A stretch of DNA of 5,317 nucleotides from NCBI GenBank assembly GCA_029880025.1, contig JAOUPE010000128.1, forward strand, positions 1-5,317, read 5' to 3'. A program made the translations under genes and the position numbers. This document shows positions 1-5,317 of this stretch, in pieces; positions within the stretch are counted from its first letter, which is position 1, and each line of letters starts with the position of its first letter. The stretch comes from Caldifarciminota bacterium. Lineage in GTDB: Bacteria; Hydrothermota; Tepidihabitantia; Tepidihabitantales; JAOUPE01. The notes under the pieces were generated by a model that was not told the DNA's origin, made no database searches, and was given only the letters and a program-made list of their open reading frames with translations.

Positions 1-1473
1 ATTGAATTGTCGTTTAATTATTATCAGTATCTGGTAGAGAATTTACCTCAAGGTATTTGGGTAGAGGATGATAAGGGCAATATCATATTTGCCAATAAAC
101 AGATTGCCAAACTTGCTGGTAATCGGATGCCATTAGAACTGATTGGGAAGACCTGGCATGAACTGATTCTGCCCAACGAAGTAAAATGGATTGAGGAATA
201 TCTTCGTAGCAGCAAACAACAAACCACCAGCCTCGAAACACTCCTTAAGACCCCAAATGGTCCGATATCGGTAGAATTGCATATTTTTCCGTTGAAAGAT
301 GGGGAAAAAGCTATTGGTAAAGTTTTCTTGGTTAGCCCGATCGAAAAAGAAAAAAAGTCAGATCCTCCGACTAAAATGCAGCCCGACCAGTGGCAAGAAA
401 TAATCGAAAATTCAATCGACGGAATTTGCATTCTTGAGAATCACAGATTACGATTTGTGAATCGTCGAATGGAAGAAATCACTGGCTATAGTGCGGCGGA
501 ATTAAAGTCAATCGGCTTCGAAAATATTATTGCCCATCATGACCGAAAAAAAATCGAAAAAATTATTCATTCCCCGCAAACCGTAATTATGCCGCTACAT
601 CACGCAGTTAAAATAACCACTAAACTCAAAAGAGAAATTGATACCGAACTGCGGGTCGTTCCGATGCGTCACGATGAAGGGAAAAATTTAATCTGTTTCT
701 TCCGTGATATTACTCAAATCAAAGAACTCGAGCATATGAAGACCGATTTCATCACAATGGTTTCCCATGAACTTCGAACCCCGCTAACTGCAATTAAAGA
801 AGCTGTATCATTACTCTCGACTGCTATGGCAAGCAAATCACCGGAAGTGCCAGTCCGGTTTATTAACATTGCGAAACAAGAAATTGGTCGACTTCATCGA
901 ATGATTGACAACCTGGTGGAAGTTTCTCGTATCGAATCAGGCAAATTAAAGATGAAACTCGAATCAATTAAAATCCCGCTTTTAATCGACACGGCGGTTG
1001 AAAGCTTAGAGGTCCTCTCCGAAAAGAAAAAAATTAAAGTTGTCAAGAATATCCCAAAGAATTTACCGTCAACCATGGGCGATAATGACCGCATTTTCCA
1101 TTTATTCAGCAATATTCTTGACAATGCAATCAAGTTCACGCCCAAGGGCGGTACGGTAACCATCACCGCCGAAAAGGTGCATCGCAACGCACCGATTGTC
1201 AAAGCAAAACGACTCCCCGCCCAGGATGATTATATCATGATTACTATTTCTGATACTGGCCCGGGAATTGCACCGCAAAACCAAACACGGATATTCGAGA
1301 AATTTGAACGAATCGAGCCTACCCGGGGAGCTGGTGTAACTGGTATTGGTTTAGGTTTAACCATTGCTCGAAACACGGTCGAGCTACACAAAGGCAAAAT
1401 CTGGGTTACCAGTGTATTGGGCAAAGGCAGCACCTTTTCTTTTCTCTTGCCGACTAATCTAAAACCAAGTTAA
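1..1473 (+). CDS. Soluble PAS-PAS sensor histidine kinase, 5' end uncertain
   Basis: A sensor kinase that should autophosphorylate on His and pass the phosphate to a response regulator, most likely the one encoded next to it. Residues are counted from the TTG at base 7. PAS domain 1 spans about 5-110 and PAS domain 2 about 128-238 (ENSIDGICIL then FVNRRMEEITGY). A HisKA domain follows with the H-box SHELRTP (H254, E255, P259). The ATPase domain has the N-box (N369, N373), G1 DTGPG (416-420), the F-box near 430-433 and G2 GIGLGL (446-451), and ends in GKGSTFSFLLP. All catalytic motifs are intact. No hydrophobic span is long enough to cross the membrane, so it should be cytoplasmic and sense an internal signal; the ligand is unknown. 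The frame is open to the left edge with no stop, and the TTG at base 7 has no room for a visible ribosome site. The true start may therefore lie outside the window, although PAS 1 looks nearly complete. About 20 extra residues (390-410) lie between the N-box and G1. Confidence 0.93.
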   Translation: MELSFNYYQYLVENLPQGIWVEDDKGNIIFANKQIAKLAGNRMPLELIGKTWHELILPNEVKWIEEYLRSSKQQTTSLETLLKTPNGPISVELHIFPLKDGEKAIGKVFLVSPIEKEKKSDPPTKMQPDQWQEIIENSIDGICILENHRLRFVNRRMEEITGYSAAELKSIGFENIIAHHDRKKIEKIIHSPQTVIMPLHHAVKITTKLKREIDTELRVVPMRHDEGKNLICFFRDITQIKELEHMKTDFITMVSHELRTPLTAIKEAVSLLSTAMASKSPEVPVRFINIAKQEIGRLHRMIDNLVEVSRIESGKLKMKLESIKIPLLIDTAVESLEVLSEKKKIKVVKNIPKNLPSTMGDNDRIFHLFSNILDNAIKFTPKGGTVTITAEKVHRNAPIVKAKRLPAQDDYIMITISDTGPGIAPQNQTRIFEKFERIEPTRGAGVTGIGLGLTIARNTVELHKGKIWVTSVLGKGSTFSFLLPTNLKPS

Positions 1474-1871
1474 TGCCCGAAACTGCCGAAAAGACTACTC
1501 GCCAAAAAATTTTAGTAATCGAAGATGAACTAAACGTTTTAGAATTGGTAAAATTTCGACTCGAAGAGAATAATTACCAGGTCGAAACTGCCGAGGATGG
1601 TTATAGTGCTTTAGCGATGGTTCGCACTTTTATGCCGGATTTAATAATTCTCGACCTTATGCTGCCCAAAATTGATGGCTATACGGTTTGCCGCCTATTA
1701 AAGTTCAACGACCAATTTCGGCACATTCCGGTAATCATGTTCACAGCCAGAACCAATCCTGATGATGAAAAAAGAGGATATGAATGTGGTGCCGATGCCT
1801 ATATCCCTAAACCATTTGAGCCAAAAATCCTGCTGGACCGAATTAAAAGCTTAATAAAAAAAGAATCTTAA
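1473..1871 (+). CDS. Single-domain (receiver-only) response regulator
   Basis: A CheY-like receiver of 132 residues with no DNA-binding or enzymatic output domain. The acidic pocket is E17-D18 (VIEDE) and the phospho-acceptor is D61 in LIILDLMLPKIDGY. The switch threonine is T91 (MFTAR), the aromatic switch residue is Y110, and the conserved lysine is K113 in AYIPKPF. The protein ends shortly after helix 5 (ILLDRIKSLIKK), so it is a complete receiver rather than a truncated larger regulator. Its ATG overlaps the kinase stop codon (TAATG at 1471-1475) and no clear Shine-Dalgarno precedes it, which points to translational coupling and a kinase-regulator pair. Receivers of this kind act through protein contacts, or as the middle step of a phosphorelay; which applies here cannot be seen. 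The family call is very safe; the partner and output are inference. Confidence 0.95.
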   Translation: MPETAEKTTRQKILVIEDELNVLELVKFRLEENNYQVETAEDGYSALAMVRTFMPDLIILDLMLPKIDGYTVCRLLKFNDQFRHIPVIMFTARTNPDDEKRGYECGADAYIPKPFEPKILLDRIKSLIKKES

Positions 1872-1972
1872 GTTTTCTCTTTAATTATTCAAACCCATCC
1901 ATCAACAATTAACCGAATTTTCTAACTTAAAAAATAAAATTTTCATCGATGATTTAAGTTCCATACCTATGA

Positions 1973-1995
1973 AGTCATAAAAATAAAATATGACT
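1973..1995. repeat. Perfect 7-bp inverted repeat beside the -35, possible operator
   Basis: AGTCATA at 1973-1979 and its exact reverse complement TATGACT at 1989-1995 are separated by nine A/T bases (1980-1988). The repeat ends three bases before the TTGACA at 1999. If that promoter is real, the centre (1984) lies near -49, where activators of many families bind. As RNA it would be a weak hairpin with no T-run after it, so a protein-binding site is the better reading. The regulator is unknown. Confidence 0.4.
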
Positions 1996-1998
1996 GTG

Positions 1999-2026
1999 TT
2001 GACAATTGGTAATATTTCATTATGCT
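1999..2026 (+). promoter_or_regulatory. Candidate sigma70-type promoter for rocD
   Basis: A perfect -35 hexamer TTGACA lies at 1999-2004. After a 16-bp spacer comes TATGCT at 2021-2026, matching the TATAAT consensus at 4 of 6 positions. Transcription would start near 2033 and give a leader of about 170 nt before the rocD GTG. AT-rich DNA yields weak -10 matches by chance, so the support is mainly the exact -35, its place in the only sizeable plus-strand gap, and the inverted repeats around it. Confidence 0.42.
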
Positions 2027-2052
2027 TCTGATAATTATTAAAATGCAATATT
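2011..2052. repeat. Imperfect inverted repeat spanning the candidate -10
   Basis: Bases 2011-2021 (AATATTTCATT) pair with 2042-2052 (AATGCAATATT) at 10 of 11 positions; the single mismatch is T2017 against C2046, and the loop is 20 bases. The left arm touches the candidate -10 at 2021-2026 and the right arm lies just past the expected transcription start. It could be an operator. The arms are AT-rich, so chance is a serious alternative. Confidence 0.25.
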
Positions 2053-2055
2053 GAA

Positions 2056-2097
2056 GATTAATTTCATCAGCACTTGTCATGAAATCAATCAATTTTT
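2056..2097 (+). terminator. Leader hairpin plus T-run: possible attenuator or terminator
   Basis: Bases 2056-2067 and 2079-2090 form a 12-bp inverted repeat with 11 matches; the only mismatch is A2060 against C2086. The core is ATTTCAT and ATGAAAT, with an 11-base loop. The right arm is followed by AATTTTT (2091-2097), the layout of an intrinsic terminator on the plus strand. It lies between the candidate promoter and rocD, so it could attenuate rocD. It could also end transcripts running out of the response regulator gene, or be a DNA operator. The stem has only three G-C pairs, so it would be a weak terminator. Confidence 0.4.
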
Positions 2098-2187
2098 AAG
2101 AAATCCCGTCGTCCGATTTCGAAAGGTGCTGAAAATAAGAACCTTAAAAGCAAAAATGAGCGTTGATTTGAAGCTAATATAATAAAC

Positions 2188-2195
2188 GAAAGGAG
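2188..2195 (+). promoter_or_regulatory. Shine-Dalgarno site fixing the rocD GTG start
   Basis: GAAAGGAG lies eight bases before the GTG at 2204. An in-frame TAA at 2183-2185 rules out a start further upstream, so this site and the GTG define the rocD start well. Confidence 0.85.
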
Positions 2196-2203
2196 CAGAA
2201 AAA

Positions 2204-3403
2204 GTGACGGCCGAGGAATTATTGTTACTGGTTGAAAAATACAGTGCCAAAAACTACCTGCCTTTACCGGTTGTTTTAGCCCGCGGCAAAGGCGTTTGGG
2301 TTTATGATGTCGAAGGAAATCGATATATGGACATGCTGTCCAGTTATTCAGCCTTAAATCAAGGGCATCGTCATCCTAAAATCATCCGGAACTTAAAAAA
2401 ACAGCTTGACCGTTTGACCCTCACTTCTCGTGCTTTTCACAATGACCAGTTCGGACCATTTTGCCAGTATCTTTGCGGGCTGGCTGGTCAAGAGCAGGTT
2501 CTCTTAATGAATACCGGCGCCGAAGCAGTCGAAACTGCAATCAAAGCAGCCCGCAAATGGGGTTATCAAAAGAAAGGGGTGGAAAAGGATAAAGCCGAGA
2601 TTATAGTTTGTGAAAATAATTTTCATGGTCGGACCACTACCATCGTTGGTTTTTCCTCTGAGCCCCAATACCGAGAAGATTTTGGTCCATTCTCAACTGG
2701 CTTTCGGATTATCCCCTATGATAACATCGAAGCTTTACAACAAGCAATTTTCCCAAATACGGTTGGTTTTTTAGTTGAACCGATTCAGGGTGAAGCCGGG
2801 GTCATTGTCCCAAAACCAGGTTTTCTTGCCCAGGCCCAAGAAATTTGTCAGGCTAATAAGGTTCTGCTCATGCTCGATGAAATCCAGACCGGTCTGGGTA
2901 GAACCGGTAAAATGTTCTGTTATGAATATGATAATATCAAACCGGACATTCTGATTATTGGCAAAGCATTAGGCGGTGGTTGTATCCCGGTTTCTGGTAT
3001 GCTCGCTTCTACTGAAATTATGTCGGTATTTCGACCGGGCGACCATGGCAGCACTTTTGGCGGTAATCCTTTAGCCTGTGCGATTGGTAAGGCAGCACTG
3101 GAAGTGATTGTTGAAGAACAATTGCCCCGTCGGGCATTTGAAAATGGTGTTTATTTCATTGAAAAATTAAGACAGATAAAATCGCGCCATTTCAAAGAAA
3201 TCAGAGGTCGCGGTCTATTAATTGGTGTCGAATTAAAGGAATCATCCGGACCGGCTCGGCCTTTCTGCGAACGCCTGATGAAAAAAGGGATTTTGGCTAA
3301 GGAAACCCATCAGCAGGTTGTGAGATTTGCTCCGCCGTTAGTCGTCAGTAAAGAGGAACTGGATTGGGCATTGGAACGGATCGAATCGGTATTCGTCGAA
3401 TAA
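2204..3403 (+). CDS. rocD: Ornithine aminotransferase (ornithine--oxo-acid transaminase)
   Basis: A PLP enzyme of the class III (fold type I) aminotransferases. It moves the delta-amino group of ornithine to 2-oxoglutarate, giving glutamate-5-semialdehyde and glutamate, a link between arginine/ornithine and proline/glutamate metabolism in the cytosol. The 399 residues match the usual bacterial length of about 400. The PLP lysine is K254 (IIGKALGGG), D225 lies in LDEIQTGLGRTGK, the phosphate/cofactor loop is NTGAEAVE (103-110), and STFGGNPL spans 283-290. Residues equivalent to the ornithine-binding set known from human OAT are present: Y18 (NYLPLP), Y48 (SSYSALNQGH), R143 (NFHGRT), E197 (IQGEAG) and R374 (VRFAPPL). 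TLTSRAFHNDQ and the C-terminal PPLVVSKEELDWAL are also typical of RocD. These features favour RocD over acetylornithine or GABA aminotransferases. The start is GTG. The gene stands alone and converges with the permease genes downstream. Direction in the cell (breakdown of ornithine or proline synthesis) cannot be told. Confidence 0.95.
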   Translation: MTAEELLLLVEKYSAKNYLPLPVVLARGKGVWVYDVEGNRYMDMLSSYSALNQGHRHPKIIRNLKKQLDRLTLTSRAFHNDQFGPFCQYLCGLAGQEQVLLMNTGAEAVETAIKAARKWGYQKKGVEKDKAEIIVCENNFHGRTTTIVGFSSEPQYREDFGPFSTGFRIIPYDNIEALQQAIFPNTVGFLVEPIQGEAGVIVPKPGFLAQAQEICQANKVLLMLDEIQTGLGRTGKMFCYEYDNIKPDILIIGKALGGGCIPVSGMLASTEIMSVFRPGDHGSTFGGNPLACAIGKAALEVIVEEQLPRRAFENGVYFIEKLRQIKSRHFKEIRGRGLLIGVELKESSGPARPFCERLMKKGILAKETHQQVVRFAPPLVVSKEELDWALERIESVFVE

Positions 3404-3407
3404 GATT

Positions 3408-3424
3408 TCTTGAATTATTTAAGA
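3408..3424 (+). terminator. Weak AT-rich hairpin just after rocD
   Basis: TCTTGAA (3408-3414) can pair with TTTAAGA (3418-3424), six Watson-Crick pairs and one G-U around a three-base TTA loop, starting five bases after the rocD stop. Only an interrupted T stretch follows. It may help end rocD transcripts, but the stem is short and AT-rich. The rest of the 89-base convergent gap (3404-3492) shows no better terminator for either strand. Confidence 0.22.
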
Positions 3425-3492
3425 GTTAATTTGAGTAAGATTTTCCCAAATCCAATGTTTTTAGAAATACGGGCATTTATCAATTCAGGCTC

Positions 3493-4317
3493 TTATTCTT
3501 TTAATCCAGTTCGGATATAGGATTGAATTATATGGCGCTGGGCAAAGAAGAAGAGGATTACCAAAGGTAGAATGGTAAGGGTCGAGGCTGCCATAAGCAG
3601 GGTATAATTGCTCGACTGCTCCCGAGAAAAATAGGCTAAACCAACCTGAATCGGTCTGATCGCATCGCTGTGGGTCACAATCAGAGGCCAGAAGAACGAA
3701 TTCCAACTCGAGATGATATTAAAAACCCCAATCGTGATTAAAGGCGCCTTAGAAAGGGGCACAACAATTCGCCATAGCGTGCCGAATCTACTACAGCCAT
3801 CAATCTTAGCCGCATCGAATAAATCCTGAGGCAGGGTCTTGATATGCTGTCGCAACATGAAGATTGAAAAGATATTGACCATCCAGGGCACAATCATTGC
3901 CCAGTAAGTATCAATCCAACCCAAATTAAATAGAATCATATAAGATGGAACCAGATACACCGGCAAAGGAATCATCATCAGGGCTAAAAATATCATAAAA
4001 AGAACCTCTCTTCCCCAGAATTCGATTCGGGCAAAGGCATAAGCGGCAAGAATTCCGGTAAAGAAGACACCGAGTAATGTTACGGCAGTAATAAATACCG
4101 TGTTCATAAAATAACGGAGATATGAAATTTCTTGAAAAACTTCTCGATAATTTGAAAACCGCCAAATTTCAGGCAGCCAGGTTGGCGGAAAGCGTAAAGC
4201 CTCTAACGGAGTCTTCAGCGAGGTTAAAACCATCCAGCCAAAGGGCATCAGCATAAAAATTCCACCGCCGACCAGAATCAAATGAACCGGGGTCAGTTTA
4301 AAATTAGGTTTAGGCAT
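3493..4317 (-). CDS. CUT1 sugar ABC transporter permease, MalG-type
   Basis: An inner-membrane permease of 274 residues that should pair with its neighbour to form the sugar channel of an importer. About six hydrophobic segments are visible, near 12-34, 70-96, 105-129, 138-158, 192-212 and 240-259. The cytoplasmic EAA loop that docks on the ATPase is LFDAAKIDGCSRFGT (166-180), with VVPLSKAPL after it. The usual first Glu of EAA is Asp (D168), a mild change. The C-terminal QRHIIQSYIRTGLKE resembles the family ending. The length is normal for MalG-type subunits, which lack the extra N-terminal region of MalF-type ones. The ATG at 4317 overlaps the end of the MalF-type gene by eight bases. Only a distant GGAG and a GAAGAG lie upstream of it, so translation is probably coupled. 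The sugar cannot be deduced from the permease. Confidence 0.93.
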   Translation of the reverse strand: MPKPNFKLTPVHLILVGGGIFMLMPFGWMVLTSLKTPLEALRFPPTWLPEIWRFSNYREVFQEISYLRYFMNTVFITAVTLLGVFFTGILAAYAFARIEFWGREVLFMIFLALMMIPLPVYLVPSYMILFNLGWIDTYWAMIVPWMVNIFSIFMLRQHIKTLPQDLFDAAKIDGCSRFGTLWRIVVPLSKAPLITIGVFNIISSWNSFFWPLIVTHSDAIRPIQVGLAYFSREQSSNYTLLMAASTLTILPLVILFFFAQRHIIQSYIRTGLKE

Positions 4318-5260
4318 AGTGAACTCTTCGCTCCAAGTAAGTCTTTTGGAAAATGGTCAAAGCCAGTATGATTAGGAAGGCGAAAAATGCAATCGCTGCC
4401 CCATAACCCAACCGCCACAGTTCAAAAGACTGTTCATAGAAATAATACATCACAACTTTAGTGGTTCCCAATGGACCGCCGGGAGGTGGTCCGGTCATAA
4501 TCCAGACTTGGGCAAAGGTTTCGAATGTCACGATGGTACTAATAATCAGAATATAAAAAGTCGTCGGCGAAATTAATGGCCAGGTGACATTACGAAACGT
4601 TGCCAGCCTGCCCGCACCATCAATCTTAGCCGCTTCGTAATATTGCGCAGGAATATTTTGTAATCCGGCTAAGTAAATAACAACATTGTAACCTATCCCT
4701 TTCCAGACCGACATGATGATTAAAGCAACCATTGCAATCGAAGGCCCGGTTAACACCTCAGGTAATTTTATTCCTAAGGGCGCAAAGATAATGGCAAAAA
4801 GACCTCTTGGGTCTTCGAGCCAACCTATGCCGTGAACACCGATAAACGAAAGCAAATAATTTAATAATCCACGTTCTGGATGCAAAATCCATTTCCAGAC
4901 TATCGAAACCGCAACGATCGAAGTCACCACGGGCAGATAATAGACCGTCCGATAAATTCCCAAACCTTTTATCCTGGTGTTTAGCAGCAAAGCAATGAAT
5001 AAAGCGATGAAAAGCATTAAGGGGACCGAAAAGAAGACATACCAACCAGTGTGCAATAAAGACTTCCAAAATACCGGGTCGGTCAAAACCTCAGCGTAAT
5101 TTTCTAAGCCAATGAATTTTTTGGGTCCAGCCATTCCCCAGTCATATAGACTTATCCGCACCGAAAATAAAATCGGCAGGAATCGGAAGGCGGCTAAAAG
5201 AATTAGAGCTGGTAGCAGATAGACTAATCCGGCAAAAGTCTCTTTTAATTTTCGATTCAT
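4310..5260 (-). CDS. CUT1 sugar ABC transporter permease, MalF-type
   Basis: The first permease of the pair, 316 residues, in the cytoplasmic membrane. A short basic start (MNRKLKE) leads into a hydrophobic segment near 12-34; others lie near 72-94, 106-125, 175-200, 232-256 and 286-306. The EAA loop YEAAKIDGAGRLATFRNVTW (208-227) followed by PLISP matches the consensus, with E209, G215 and P228 in place. The ENYAEVLTDPVFWKSLLHT stretch (53-71) is typical of the family. About 20 extra residues (roughly 153-172) sit between GWLEDPRG and the SVWKGIGYNVV segment. The ATG at 5260 is the only likely start, since an in-frame TAA lies five codons upstream; no convincing Shine-Dalgarno is seen, AAGGG being one base from the ATG. 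The 57 bases left in the window upstream hold no clear promoter. A binding-protein gene further upstream is common in such operons but is not seen here. Confidence 0.94.
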   Translation of the reverse strand: MNRKLKETFAGLVYLLPALILLAAFRFLPILFSVRISLYDWGMAGPKKFIGLENYAEVLTDPVFWKSLLHTGWYVFFSVPLMLFIALFIALLLNTRIKGLGIYRTVYYLPVVTSIVAVSIVWKWILHPERGLLNYLLSFIGVHGIGWLEDPRGLFAIIFAPLGIKLPEVLTGPSIAMVALIIMSVWKGIGYNVVIYLAGLQNIPAQYYEAAKIDGAGRLATFRNVTWPLISPTTFYILIISTIVTFETFAQVWIMTGPPPGGPLGTTKVVMYYFYEQSFELWRLGYGAAIAFFAFLIILALTIFQKTYLERRVHYA

Positions 5261-5317
5261 ACCCTTAGAAACTTAAAGGTGTTTTGGGGAAATTATTCGT
5301 TTTTGGAAAAGAAAGCA

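Larger units (their letters stand above)
1872..2203 (+). other. AT-rich intergenic region upstream of rocD, no gene
   Basis: A 332-base gap between the response regulator stop and the rocD GTG. It is clearly richer in A and T than the flanking genes. Only ORFs of about 3 to 13 codons occur, such as ATGs at 1990, 2022 and 2156, and none has a ribosome site. It contains a candidate promoter, three inverted repeats (1973-1995, 2011-2052, 2056-2090) and the rocD Shine-Dalgarno. No GC-rich terminator follows the response regulator gene. The gap is long for such compact DNA, which fits a regulatory role. A small RNA gene cannot be excluded. Confidence 0.7.

Noticed and set aside
48..431. Long open frames opposite the kinase, RocD-facing permease genes and others
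   Set aside because: They are antisense or out-of-frame shadows of well-supported genes, have no family motifs and have unnatural composition.
1842..1882. Hairpins at the end of the response regulator gene as a terminator
   Set aside because: ATTAA-AAGC-TTAAT at 1842-1855 lies inside the coding sequence, and the A-run against T-run pairing around 1858-1882 has almost no G-C pairs.
2123..2145. AAGGT/ACCTT stem with a 13-base loop
   Set aside because: Only five pairs with mismatches on both sides; chance level.
1990..2182. Tiny ORFs as leader peptides (ATGs at 1990, 2022 and 2156; about 8-13 codons)
   Set aside because: None has a ribosome site or a run of regulatory codons for Arg, Pro or similar; they are expected by chance.
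2178..2183. Perfect TATAAT upstream of rocD as an alternative -10
   Set aside because: No -35-like hexamer lies at 16-19 bp spacing (AATGAG and its neighbours), and a start near 2190 would fall within the Shine-Dalgarno. Possible, but weaker than the promoter at 1999-2026.
3401..3444. TAAGATTT repeated at 3401 and 3436
   Set aside because: Eight AT-rich bases; not significant as a repeat.
3463..3480. AAATACGGGCATTT as a terminator for the permease operon
   Set aside because: At most five pairs including a G-U, and no T-run follows on the minus strand.
1..5317. CRISPR arrays, tRNA or rRNA genes, insertion sequences, phage or defence genes
   Set aside because: No regular repeats, no cloverleaf-like or rRNA-like stretch, and no transposase, integrase or nuclease motif on either strand.

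Overview
The window reads as ordinary bacterial chromosome. Genes are tightly packed, coding DNA is moderately AT-rich and non-coding DNA is much more AT-rich. Starts include ATG, GTG and perhaps TTG, and two gene pairs overlap by a few bases. There is no transposase, integrase, phage gene, CRISPR array, tRNA or rRNA. The taxon cannot be fixed from this sequence. The RocD-type aminotransferase, the soluble PAS-kinase with a stand-alone receiver, and the CUT1 sugar permeases would fit a Gram-positive or a deep-branching, poorly cultured bacterial lineage, but that is inference only.

There are three blocks. (1) Bases 1-1871, plus strand: a cytosolic PAS-PAS histidine kinase, possibly cut by the left edge, overlaps by one base (TAATG) a 132-residue receiver-only response regulator. 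(2) Bases 1872-2203 are a 332-base AT-rich gap with no credible gene. It holds a plausible promoter (TTGACA, 16 bp, TATGCT) and three inverted repeats: one just upstream of the -35, one across the -10, and one downstream that would form a hairpin followed by five T's. This gap leads into a GTG-started ornithine aminotransferase gene (rocD, 2204-3403) with a good Shine-Dalgarno. (3) Bases 3493-5260, minus strand, converge on rocD: two overlapping permease genes of a CUT1 carbohydrate ABC importer, in the order MalF-like then MalG-like.

The kinase and receiver should form one phosphorelay step whose output lies elsewhere, because the receiver has no effector domain. RocD links ornithine to glutamate-5-semialdehyde, and so to proline or glutamate. 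The two permeases would form the membrane channel of a sugar importer; its binding protein and ATPase are not in the window. Nothing shows that the three blocks work together.

I found no clearly new system. The part that known features explain least is the gap upstream of rocD, with its clustered inverted repeats and possible leader hairpin.
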